A DNA stretch of 64,000 nt from an uncultured Verrucomicrobiales bacterium (lineage in GTDB: Bacteria; Verrucomicrobiota; Verrucomicrobiia; Verrucomicrobiales; Akkermansiaceae), in contig CALFVF010000020.1 of assembly GCA_937928735.1 (NCBI GenBank), positions 1-64,000 of the forward strand, read 5' to 3'. Under the pieces are notes generated by a model. It did no database searches, was not told the DNA's origin, and worked only from the letters and a program-made list of their open reading frames with translations. Numbering within the stretch: the stretch's first letter is position 1; each line of letters opens with the position of its first letter. Position numbers and translations under genes: made by a program. Positions 1-7,912 of this stretch are shown here, in pieces.

Positions 1-249
1 GAAACCTGCTTTTGGTAAAAAATGCCGTCAGATTGTTTCAGATCAAGGCAAACACAATCACTTTTGAATGTATTCATAAGGATTGTGGACAACGCAGAGA
101 TGGAGCAATCTGGTGGTATTTTCAAAAATGAGGTTTTCAGATGTGCCCTTTAGAGGGTAGTGGCAAGTCTGAAATGGATAGTAGAATTTGAGCACTCAGG
201 GACTTCTTGAGAGTTGACCGCAGCAGAGCTTTTGGGTTCACTTCGCGCC

Positions 250-1500
250 ATGAAAATTCTGGTCGTAGGAAAGGGAGGACGTGAACATGCTCTGATCACA
301 GCACTGCATGAATCTAAGACAGCTACAGAGCTCTATTGCTTCCCCGGTAGTGATGCGATTGCTGAGCTAGCGACAAACGTAGAAGTCGCAGGACTCAGTG
401 AGCTAATTGCATGGATGCTAGAGCATAACATTGACCTCTGTGTGGCGGGAGAAGAGAGCTATCTTGTGAAAGAAGAAGGCCTCGCGAATCTCTGCGAACA
501 AGCAGGAATCCCATGCTGGGGGCCGCATAAGCAATCCGCCCAGCTAGAAGCCTCAAAAGAATTTGCCAAAGAATTCATGAAGCGCCACCAGATTCCTACG
601 GGAGCCGCCACTGGATGTGCTAATATCGAAGAGGCGAGAGCCGCTATCGCCGGAAAGTACCCGACAGTGTTGAAGTTTGATGGACTCGCCGCAGGTAAGG
701 GAGTGGCGGTGTGTGAGAACGAAGCCAGTGCAGAAGCCTTCCTCCAAGAAGTCCTTGTTGAGAGAAAGTTCGGTGCCGGTCGCTTGCTGGTGGAAGAATG
801 CCTCGTAGGGCCTGAGGTCTCTATCTTTGCGGCAGTCTGTGATGATCGCTATCAGATATTCACACCTGCCCGCGACTACAAGCGCGCTCTAGACCAAGAC
901 GCAGGGCCTAACACAGGAGGCATGGGAGCAGTGGCCAGTCGCCAGCTCATCACTGCTGAAGAGTTAGCCTTGATCGAGGAAACCATTGTCAAACCCACAG
1001 TGGATGGCCTGATCTCTGATGAGCTACCATATCGTGGATTTATCTACTTCGGCCTCATGATGACAGCTGCAGGCCCAAAGATCATTGAGTACAATTGCCG
1101 CTTTGGTGACCCCGAGTGCCAAGCCGTCATGCCGCTGGTATCAGGAGATTTTGCCCAGTATTGCCTCTCAGGGGCAAAGGGTGAGCTGAAGAAAGATTTA
1201 CTCCAGTTTAGTGAAGGCTGGAGTGTCTGCCTGATTAAAGCCTCAGCAGGGTACCCAGAGACATCTCGCTCAGGAGATGTGATTTCTGGCTTTGAGAACA
1301 TACAGAAAGGAAAAGTCTATCACGCAGGAACAAAGAAGGAAGCTAATGGCGACTGGGTGACTAATGGCGGGCGCGTGCTCGCTGTGGTGGCTGGTGGAGA
1401 AAACCGCCTCGAAGCTGTGGATAAGGCCTATGCCGAATTCGCCCACATAGACTTCCCCGGAGCCCAGAGCCGCAGTGACATCGGGCGCACGAATTTTTAA
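250..1500 (+). CDS. purD: Phosphoribosylamine-glycine ligase
   Basis: GAR synthetase, the second step of de novo purine synthesis; it ligates glycine to phosphoribosylamine using ATP in the cytosol. The protein begins MKILVVGKGGREHAL, the usual N-terminal nucleotide-binding strand. It has the ATP-grasp motif KFDGLAAGKGVAV near residue 150 and the metal/phosphate segment NTGGMGA near 230. Length from this ATG is 416 aa, normal for the family. An in-frame TTG at 214 would add 12 residues with no homology, so I prefer the ATG at 250. No strong Shine-Dalgarno is visible. The 249 bases before it show no supportable gene. The gene stands alone; the next gene downstream is unrelated. Confidence 0.96.
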   Translation: MKILVVGKGGREHALITALHESKTATELYCFPGSDAIAELATNVEVAGLSELIAWMLEHNIDLCVAGEESYLVKEEGLANLCEQAGIPCWGPHKQSAQLEASKEFAKEFMKRHQIPTGAATGCANIEEARAAIAGKYPTVLKFDGLAAGKGVAVCENEASAEAFLQEVLVERKFGAGRLLVEECLVGPEVSIFAAVCDDRYQIFTPARDYKRALDQDAGPNTGGMGAVASRQLITAEELALIEETIVKPTVDGLISDELPYRGFIYFGLMMTAAGPKIIEYNCRFGDPECQAVMPLVSGDFAQYCLSGAKGELKKDLLQFSEGWSVCLIKASAGYPETSRSGDVISGFENIQKGKVYHAGTKKEANGDWVTNGGRVLAVVAGGENRLEAVDKAYAEFAHIDFPGAQSRSDIGRTNF

Positions 1501-1580
1501 GATGCCGAGTTGAGAGATGCTGAATTAGGCATTTGTAATATTCTTGTTATTTATACCCTTATGTGCTGTTTTTTAAGCAC

Positions 1581-2051
1581 ATGAAGGGTTTAATTCTATG
1601 TCTATTGTTTACTAGTACTTTTTCGTTTTTGTATGCCGAAAATCAAAATGATAAAAGACGCTTGGATGAATGGACTGAGACTATACATCTCATTTGGAAA
1701 GAGTGGATGGGTAAACCTGAATTAAAGTACCAGCCAATTGGAAAAGACTCTCTTGAGAATTTCTTTGGTGAGTGGTTGGGCGAATATGCTGCAGTTAATG
1801 CAAAAGAGGGTGAAAAACTATTTATATTTCTGAAGCTACATGCAGATGGAACATGGACCTCAGAAGAATTTCGTCCAGATATGCTAGTCGGACATTGGTA
1901 TCTCTCGGCTGGAATGATTTTACTTTGTGAGAAAGAAGAAGATCAGGAAGAGGATCTTGCAACTGCACTTATTTTAAATAAGGAGGGCTTACGACTCTTA
2001 AACGCTCGTTCTCGAAGTGGGTACGTGAATCTTATTAAACGAACTCATTAG
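1581..2051 (+). CDS. Small secreted protein of unknown function
   Basis: I do not recognise this 156-residue protein. From the ATG at 1581 it has a clear signal peptide (MKGLILCLLFTSTFSFLYA, cut before EN), which is why I prefer this start over the in-frame GTG at 1563. The mature part is acidic with several Trp. The centre reads like a small single-domain beta fold (FIFLKLHADGTWTSEEF, then VGHWYLSAGMILL), similar in style to lipocalin-like or META-type secreted domains, but the resemblance is too weak to name. It lies alone between purD and a convergent minus-strand operon. Confidence 0.65.
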   Translation: MKGLILCLLFTSTFSFLYAENQNDKRRLDEWTETIHLIWKEWMGKPELKYQPIGKDSLENFFGEWLGEYAAVNAKEGEKLFIFLKLHADGTWTSEEFRPDMLVGHWYLSAGMILLCEKEEDQEEDLATALILNKEGLRLLNARSRSGYVNLIKRTH

Positions 2052-2132
2052 AAGAATAGTCGTAGAGGTTTTGTTAGGTTTTGAAATAAGGATAAACTTG
2101 TACTTATTTTCAGGAAACTCACATAGTGTAAA

Positions 2133-3110
2133 TTAACGCCTCTGGCTAAGCACTCGAAAGGCGCTTCCTGCACCGTCTTGGGAGGTCAAGAACTGGTCGG
2201 TGTCTGAATTTGTTGAAAAGGGCTTTAGGTAATCTTCTTGTGTCTTACAAGTTATCGTGGAAATGCCTAGTGCTTGTGACCAGTCCATCAAGTCGGTGAA
2301 GTTCACATCACAGGTGATGTCTTGGCGGCCTGGATTGGCGTAGACATCGCTGCCAGTTTGTAGGTGGTGCATGAGGTAGGCTCTGAGGCTGCCCATAGGT
2401 CTTCTATGATAGAGTGCTGGGTAGTGGTCTCCATAATCTATAGTGACCATACGGCCAGAGTGCCATAGATCAGCCCAGCTCTTGAGCCATTGATGGTAGC
2501 TTTCGTGGACTTCTCGGCGCTGCTTGGTTGGCATACTCTCGAGAGCTGAGCTCTGTGGTGGTGCTTCGCACGCTAGCCATTTCTCTTCTCCAGCGTCGAT
2601 GTGTAATTCCTCGAGTTTGTGGCCATTGTGCTGAAAGACTCTGGCAGGAAAGGCGTCCACGAGCTCATTGGAAAAGAGAAATGCCTGACCTTTGCAGAAT
2701 GTGAGGGCGTCATGAATGCTATCGTGCCAAGTGAATGGTTGGGGGTTTTGGCGCGTGAGGGAGAGTTTTGTTAGAAAACTTGTTGGTTGCAGGTTTTTTA
2801 AGTTATCTTTCTGAACTTTTTTAAGTGGTGGTGAGGCATCTACGATGTGGTAGGAGACTTGGCACTGTATTTTACGGGGAAGGGTTTTAAAAACCTCTTT
2901 CGCAAGAGATCCGTCACCAGCACCGATTTCAATCAAATGGATTTGAGCGATACGGTCTTCGTGAATCCAGGCGAGAATATCGTGAACAAGAGCGCGCGCC
3001 AGAATGGGAGATAGAGTCGCTGTGGTGGAGAAGTCGGCACGTGCTCCACCGACGCTGCGAATATGTTTCGTGTAATAGCCCTGCTCTGGATGATAGAGCG
3101 CGCGCTGCAT
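2133..3110 (-). CDS. SAM-dependent methyltransferase, MidA/NDUFAF7 family
   Basis: COG1565-type methyltransferase, the family of mitochondrial NDUFAF7/MidA, which methylates an arginine during complex I assembly. The bacterial substrate is not established. It shows the family N-terminus ALYHPEQGYYTKH, the SAM-binding loop IEIGAGDGSLAKEV near residue 60, and FSNELVDAFPARVF near 145, then MVTIDYGDHY. Length is 325 aa; relatives are usually 350-390. The first usable start is the ATG at 3110, but the codons before it read RFDQF, which also fits the family N-terminus and has no ATG/GTG/TTG before a stop. It lies 34 bases after the acyl-ACP synthetase gene on the same strand, so probably cotranscribed. 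Confidence 0.85.
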   Translation of the reverse strand: MQRALYHPEQGYYTKHIRSVGGARADFSTTATLSPILARALVHDILAWIHEDRIAQIHLIEIGAGDGSLAKEVFKTLPRKIQCQVSYHIVDASPPLKKVQKDNLKNLQPTSFLTKLSLTRQNPQPFTWHDSIHDALTFCKGQAFLFSNELVDAFPARVFQHNGHKLEELHIDAGEEKWLACEAPPQSSALESMPTKQRREVHESYHQWLKSWADLWHSGRMVTIDYGDHYPALYHRRPMGSLRAYLMHHLQTGSDVYANPGRQDITCDVNFTDLMDWSQALGISTITCKTQEDYLKPFSTNSDTDQFLTSQDGAGSAFRVLSQRR

Positions 3111-3144
3111 GAACTGGTCAAACCGCTGGATAAGCCCCGAGTAG

Positions 3145-5274
3145 TTAGAATGATATGGCTAGTGTCTCACAACCCTTTATATCGAGCTTACCTGAGGCGA
3201 GTACAGGGATTTCCTCCACGGGGACTATACGCTTCGGGCACCAGAGGGAGGGGATGCCGTGGTCGAGTAACTTGTAGCGTAAGTCGATACATTCTTGCTC
3301 GGGTGAGGTGCTGGGAAGGGTAGAGAGCAGCAGGATGCTTTCACCCTTTCTTTCATCTGGGACACCAACAACAGCGATGTGGCGCTCTGTTTCTTCATCA
3401 AGGCCAAGTACTGTGGATATGGTGGCCTCTAGGGTTTCGTGAGGAACCATTTCGCCCCCGATTTTTGAGAAACGAGAAATACGCCCTTCAATAAAGAGGA
3501 AGCCCTCTGCATCGATACGGCCGACATCCCCTGTCTTTAGCCAACCATCAACAAGTACCTCATCGGTTTTTTCCTTATTGTGCAGATAACCTGGAAAAAT
3601 GTTCGCTCCTTTGAGCCAAATAACACCGGATTGGTCGATGGTGAGGGGCTCACCACTGGCGGCATCGGTGATTTTTACGGCAATGCCTGGGAAGAAGTTT
3701 CCCACAGAGCCTTGTTTGTTCGAGGGGATGATTGGCTCCTCACCCATCGGTGGTGGATTGGGGATATTTGAGTTGGTTCCCGGGGAGGTTTCTGTGAGGC
3801 CATAGCCTTCCTGTGGACGAATGCCGAATTTCCTCTCAAAAGAATCGGCTAGTGAGGAGGGTAATTTCTCGGCTCCCGTGACAAGTGCTCTAAGGGAGTG
3901 GAGTTTCTCAGGTTCGATATTTCGCATATAGCCTCGCAGGAATGTCGGCGTGGATATGAGTAGATCAACACTGTGCTGGTGGATCAAATCAGCGAGGCGT
4001 TTGGTCTCTAGCGGAGATGGGTAGGTGACGAGATTGATTCCAAAGATCACAGGATACCACAGCGTGACCGTGCAACCAAAGGAATGGAAAAGAGGGAGAC
4101 ACCCCATAATGCTGGAGCCTGCAGGCATCGGTAGGCGTGAGCCAAACTGGCAGACATTGGCTAGGACATTTCTGTGGGTGAGGGGCACACCTTTTGGTTC
4201 TCCAGAAGAGCCAGATGTAAAGAGCAGTACGGCTTCTTGATCCCCGCCTTTCTTGGAAATGCGTAGTATTCTTGTTAGGACTTCCAGTGGCAGTACCTTT
4301 GCTAGGATCGTCCAGCGTTTGATCTGCTTTTTCATATGCGGCAGGGAGCGTTCTATGAAAATCATATCTCTAGTGGGTGGCCAGGGGAAATCAGCCATTT
4401 TGCGCACAAAGGGATCTGCTGTGATGAATCGCTCGATGTCGGCTTGGCGGATCGCAGACTGGACAGCCTCGCGGCTTGCTGTGTAGTTGAGATTCACGGG
4501 AATTTTCCCGGCGAATATGACAGCTAGGTTGGCAATGAGGCCGGCGTGTCCAGATGGTAGGATAATGCCGACTCTGCGCTTGGTGGTACTCTCCTCGATG
4601 TGTCTACCAAGAGCAATGGCTACACCAAGGACTCTATCGTAGTTTAGGCTCGAGTCCTTTGAGCCATCAAAGACAGAACTCGAACCATGCTTTTTTAAAC
4701 CAGCCAGTAAGTGATAGCCTAGAGAATCATTGAGAAACTCCCGTGCTGAAAAGGCTTCTTCCTCTAGGGTGAGAATGCGCTGGAACCAGGTTGCTTCAGA
4801 GATCTCATCCGCGCTGATTAGCTCTCCAAAGCTGAGAACAGACGATGCCTGACGAGGTGTGTTGGTGGGTAGAGAGACTTCCTTGGGAGTCGAAATATTG
4901 AGGGGAGTAGTCGGAAGCTTGAGCTGACATGCTGTGTGCAGAGCCTCTTTGGTTAGTCTCAGTACACTGCCATTATTGGCTGAGCATAAGTCAGGAATAA
5001 ATATAATGACACCATTCTCTCCTGCTTGTTTACGGAGTTGATGACCGATTTTTGATAAATCAGGATCGTCCTTAGAAATAGCTGCCGCCTGGACACCCTC
5101 TCGGCTGAGATGGATCTTTAGAGCATCATCTATGACGACATCCTCGGTGCAGAGCCAGAGGATATTTCTTTGAGAAAAATAGCGCTCTAGGTGTAAGAGG
5201 TGCTCAAATTCTAACCGATTGGGAAGAATAAAGGTGAAGGTTTCAGCAATATGAGTCTCACCAAGAATTTGCAT
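3145..5274 (-). CDS. Acyl-ACP synthetase / AMP-dependent ligase with degenerate PlsC-like N-terminus
   Basis: Adenylate-forming enzyme most like the C-terminal half of Aas (2-acylglycerophosphoethanolamine acyltransferase/acyl-ACP synthetase), which activates fatty acids for phospholipid repair. The P-loop LLFTSGSSGEPKG lies at residues 350-362. It is followed by PLFHSFGCTVTLWYP, the A5 motif EGYGLTETSP and the A7-A8 segment WLKTGDVGRID. Residues 1-190 keep the outline of a PlsC acyltransferase (VIIFIPDL, then a VLSFGELI strand) but the HxxxxD catalytic motif is not visible, so that half looks non-catalytic. Total length is 709 aa, close to Aas. No MFS transporter domain is present. Followed by the methyltransferase gene. 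Confidence 0.85.
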   Translation of the reverse strand: MQILGETHIAETFTFILPNRLEFEHLLHLERYFSQRNILWLCTEDVVIDDALKIHLSREGVQAAAISKDDPDLSKIGHQLRKQAGENGVIIFIPDLCSANNGSVLRLTKEALHTACQLKLPTTPLNISTPKEVSLPTNTPRQASSVLSFGELISADEISEATWFQRILTLEEEAFSAREFLNDSLGYHLLAGLKKHGSSSVFDGSKDSSLNYDRVLGVAIALGRHIEESTTKRRVGIILPSGHAGLIANLAVIFAGKIPVNLNYTASREAVQSAIRQADIERFITADPFVRKMADFPWPPTRDMIFIERSLPHMKKQIKRWTILAKVLPLEVLTRILRISKKGGDQEAVLLFTSGSSGEPKGVPLTHRNVLANVCQFGSRLPMPAGSSIMGCLPLFHSFGCTVTLWYPVIFGINLVTYPSPLETKRLADLIHQHSVDLLISTPTFLRGYMRNIEPEKLHSLRALVTGAEKLPSSLADSFERKFGIRPQEGYGLTETSPGTNSNIPNPPPMGEEPIIPSNKQGSVGNFFPGIAVKITDAASGEPLTIDQSGVIWLKGANIFPGYLHNKEKTDEVLVDGWLKTGDVGRIDAEGFLFIEGRISRFSKIGGEMVPHETLEATISTVLGLDEETERHIAVVGVPDERKGESILLLSTLPSTSPEQECIDLRYKLLDHGIPSLWCPKRIVPVEEIPVLASGKLDIKGCETLAISF

Positions 5275-5301
5275 CGAACGTAATTTTCCTTTAGAACTGT
5301 G

Positions 5302-6195
5302 TTAGTCAGTGGCGTGTGCCTTGTGAACAGAATGGAGTAGACCGTTCACGAACTTTGAAGAATCCTGCGTACCATAGCGGCGTGCAAGCTCTATAGCCTC
5401 ATTCATACTAACTGCTGGGGGGATACTCTGGTCAAACATAATCTCATAGGTAGCGAGCCGGAGAATGGCCCGATCTATGGGGTTAATGCGCTCTGGCTTG
5501 TAGTTTGTAACCGTCTCGGCAATCACCTTATCAATTGTGTTTTTCTTTTGGAGGATATTTTTGGTGAGAGAGTTCACTTCCTCGCGAAATGCGGTGAGTT
5601 TACCCTCGGCATTTCTTAGGTGAGAGACTTCGCTCTTCTCTGGGAATTTACTAGGTTTCTCTACCATAGAAACACGCTCTGAGATGCGATCTAGAGAACG
5701 GACAGTAGCCGTGAATGGAGCGAGTTTCTCGAGTAAATAAGGATAGTCACTAAGGTGGTGATGATACTGAATTCGCTCTTGAATGAGCCCTTGGTTGAGG
5801 GCAAAGAAATCCGCGAGTTCTTGCTCTAGTTCACTAGATATTTCTTGGTCTTCGGGGTTAAATAATCGACGTACACGGTCGAGCTTAGCCTGCCACTGAC
5901 TCTCTAGTCGAATGATTGTCTGCTGTGACTGGCTGAGTGCCTTAGCCTCTGGTTCGGCCGAGAGATGGGCGGTTGCTGCATCCTGACGGTCGATGAGTTG
6001 GGCAAAGCGAGTCTCTCTGCCTTTATTGAGGTGTTGGAGGGCTTTGACCTTGGCTTTGGTCAGGGCGACTTGATCTGATTCTTGAGTCAGATCCCAGAAT
6101 GCATCTAGCAGTGTCCCTGCATTGGCGCCTCCTTCGATATCAGAACAGTAGAGAAACTGGATGGATGTCTCTCGGATTTCGCGGCGGCTATACAT
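5302..6195 (-). CDS. nusB: Transcription antitermination factor NusB with large internal insertion
   Basis: NusB binds boxA RNA with NusE/S10 and supports rRNA antitermination. The NusB signature is split. The first helix (SRREIRETSIQFLYCSDI) is at residues 3-20, and the core helices, with INPIDRAILRLATYEIMF, VSMNEAIELARRYG and KFVNGLLHSVH, are at residues 235-292. Between them lie about 190 residues of charged, largely helical sequence not found in ordinary 130-150 aa NusB. I choose the ATG at 6195. It gives the canonical N-terminus and overlaps the ribH stop by 8 bases, implying translational coupling. The longer frame from 6258 only adds ribH antisense-frame sequence. ribH-nusB pairing is common in bacteria. 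Confidence 0.88.
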   Translation of the reverse strand: MYSRREIRETSIQFLYCSDIEGGANAGTLLDAFWDLTQESDQVALTKAKVKALQHLNKGRETRFAQLIDRQDAATAHLSAEPEAKALSQSQQTIIRLESQWQAKLDRVRRLFNPEDQEISSELEQELADFFALNQGLIQERIQYHHHLSDYPYLLEKLAPFTATVRSLDRISERVSMVEKPSKFPEKSEVSHLRNAEGKLTAFREEVNSLTKNILQKKNTIDKVIAETVTNYKPERINPIDRAILRLATYEIMFDQSIPPAVSMNEAIELARRYGTQDSSKFVNGLLHSVHKAHATD

Positions 6196-6712
6196 TACTG
6201 GGATATTGTCGTTGAGTTGGTTTCGTAAGAGTGGGTCCTTGTGACTCGATTTGGCCAAAAAGATCTACCATGACTGCGGCAGCGCGTGCGGCTTCTTTCC
6301 CGCGGTTGAGCTGACTGCCAATACAGCGTGCATACGCTTGTTTTTCATTTTCGACCAGAAGAACTTCATGAATCACAGGTTTCGTGTGCTCAATGGCCAG
6401 AGTCTGGAGGCCAGATGTCACAGATTCAGCGATCAAATCACCGTGTTTGGTCTCACCCTGAATGATGAGACCCAGAGCGATGACAGCAGAGACATTGTCC
6501 TGGCGAAGTACCGCAGAGACAGCCACGGGAATTTCAAAGGCTCCAGGAACATAGAGTACCTCGATTTGGGTGTTTGGCATGATGTCGCTGAGCTCCTCGC
6601 GCGCATTGTCTACCAGGGCTTGTGTGAATTTTTCATTATAGCGAGATACGACCAAGGTGATTTGAGAGTGTTTGGAGACTCTTCTAGGTTTGGTTGGTAA
6701 TGCCGTCGACAT
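6188..6712 (-). CDS. ribH: 6,7-dimethyl-8-ribityllumazine synthase
   Basis: Penultimate riboflavin enzyme; it condenses the ribityl-amino-uracil with 3,4-dihydroxy-2-butanone 4-phosphate and usually assembles as an icosahedral capsid or pentamer. The family motifs are plain: VVSRYNEKFTQALVDNA near residue 22, VPGAFEIPVAV near 55 (substrate site), and GETKHGDLIAESV near 85, where the His is the conserved catalytic His. NRGKEAA lies near 137. It is 174 aa, slightly long because of a basic N-terminus and a Q/P/T-rich C-terminal tail. Its last 8 bases overlap the start of nusB, so the two are one operon. Confidence 0.95.
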   Translation of the reverse strand: MSTALPTKPRRVSKHSQITLVVSRYNEKFTQALVDNAREELSDIMPNTQIEVLYVPGAFEIPVAVSAVLRQDNVSAVIALGLIIQGETKHGDLIAESVTSGLQTLAIEHTKPVIHEVLLVENEKQAYARCIGSQLNRGKEAARAAAVMVDLFGQIESQGPTLTKPTQRQYPSNV

Positions 6713-6851
6713 ACCCTTGGTATGCCTTGCGGTTTTATAAAAGTCAATGGAGGATGCGGGTTGAACTCAGAGAGCTTTTAGCGTATGGTCTGGAAGACAA
6801 ATTTGCTAGCTCAGCACGCTAGCTGATTAGTTGAAAAAATGTCCCAAATGT

Positions 6852-7898
6852 ATGAATTTGCCAATTTACCTTCAATTTAAACAGACTTCTTTATTGATTG
6901 GGTGTCTATCTATCGCGACAACTCTCTCCACGAGCCCGCTATCTGCGCAACAATCTGCACAGGATACGATACCAAAGATATCCAATACAGACACCCTAAA
7001 GACGCTCCAGAATTCTGTCACAGAGATTATTCCAAAGGTCATGCCTGCGACAGTCTGTATTGTTAGCCCGCGTACAGGGGCCTCAGGGAGTGGTGTGATT
7101 GTTGACCCAAAAGGCCTTATCCTCACAGCCTCACATGTGATTGAGGGGGAGGAAGAAGTCACAGTCTTGTTTCCTGACGGTCGGCAGCAAACCGCAAAAA
7201 TACTGGGGGCAAACTTCACTAAAGACGCCGCCATGGCTCAACTTGTCTCAGAAGATGCAGAGAAGCTCTGGCCCTACGCCCCGCTGGGGAGCTCTGATGA
7301 CCTAAATATCGGGGAATTTGTCATAGCTCTCGGTCATTCAGAGGGATTTGATCCAGTGCGCACTCCACCAGTGCGCTTCGGCCGAATCGTCTCTATGAAT
7401 GCCACGAGATTTCTCAGCAGTGACTGCGCCCTCATCGGTGGTGACTCAGGCGGGCCGTTGTTTAATCTCAAAGGAGAAGTCGTTGCCATTCACTCCTCGA
7501 TTGGTAGGAGTGCTATGGCCAATAACCACGCAGGGGTGGATGGATTTAAAGAAGACTGGGAAGAGCTGAAATCTGGAAAAATCTGGGGAAGTCTCAGTAT
7601 GCACCCTTTTGTAAATTCTGAGTCACCAGTGGTAGGATTTGAAATCAGCACGACTCAGAGTGGGGAAGTGATAGTAGTTCGCGTGATCCAAGGTGGACCC
7701 GCAGAACAAGCAGGCATACAAAACGGCGACATTATCTGGGAGGTGGGCAATGAGCGAATCGAGAGTAACCACACCTTACTGAAGGAACTGAGTCGTCACC
7801 AGCCAGGGAAACCTATCGAGATGGTCATTAAGAGAGGAGATGTCCTTCTAGAGCTCGCAGTGAATTCCTTAAAACGTAGTGACTTTTATAAGCCATAG
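6852..7898 (+). CDS. Trypsin-like serine protease with PDZ domain (HtrA/DegP type)
   Basis: Exported S1C serine protease of the HtrA family, expected to act on misfolded envelope proteins. From the ATG at 6852 it is 348 aa with a signal peptide ending near SPLSAQQ. The triad is visible: His95 in LTASHVIEGEEE, a likely Asp125 in TKDAAMAQL, and Ser199 in GGDSGGPLF. One C-terminal PDZ domain covers residues about 262-340 (VVRVIQGGPAEQAGIQNGDII). A TTG at 6831 could extend it by 7 residues; I prefer the ATG because it gives a more normal signal peptide. A decayed paralogue follows after 14 bases, so the pair is probably one operon and may function together. Confidence 0.9.
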   Translation: MNLPIYLQFKQTSLLIGCLSIATTLSTSPLSAQQSAQDTIPKISNTDTLKTLQNSVTEIIPKVMPATVCIVSPRTGASGSGVIVDPKGLILTASHVIEGEEEVTVLFPDGRQQTAKILGANFTKDAAMAQLVSEDAEKLWPYAPLGSSDDLNIGEFVIALGHSEGFDPVRTPPVRFGRIVSMNATRFLSSDCALIGGDSGGPLFNLKGEVVAIHSSIGRSAMANNHAGVDGFKEDWEELKSGKIWGSLSMHPFVNSESPVVGFEISTTQSGEVIVVRVIQGGPAEQAGIQNGDIIWEVGNERIESNHTLLKELSRHQPGKPIEMVIKRGDVLLELAVNSLKRSDFYKP

Positions 7899-7912
7899 TT
7901 ACAACTCATAAT

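Noticed and set aside
1-249. A partial gene at the left edge before purD
   Set aside because: Frames are interrupted and no family residues are visible; I see nothing supportable there.
6251-6700. 149-residue open frame on the plus strand within ribH
   Set aside because: It overlaps ribH entirely in an opposing frame and has no recognisable domain; ribH motifs are convincing.
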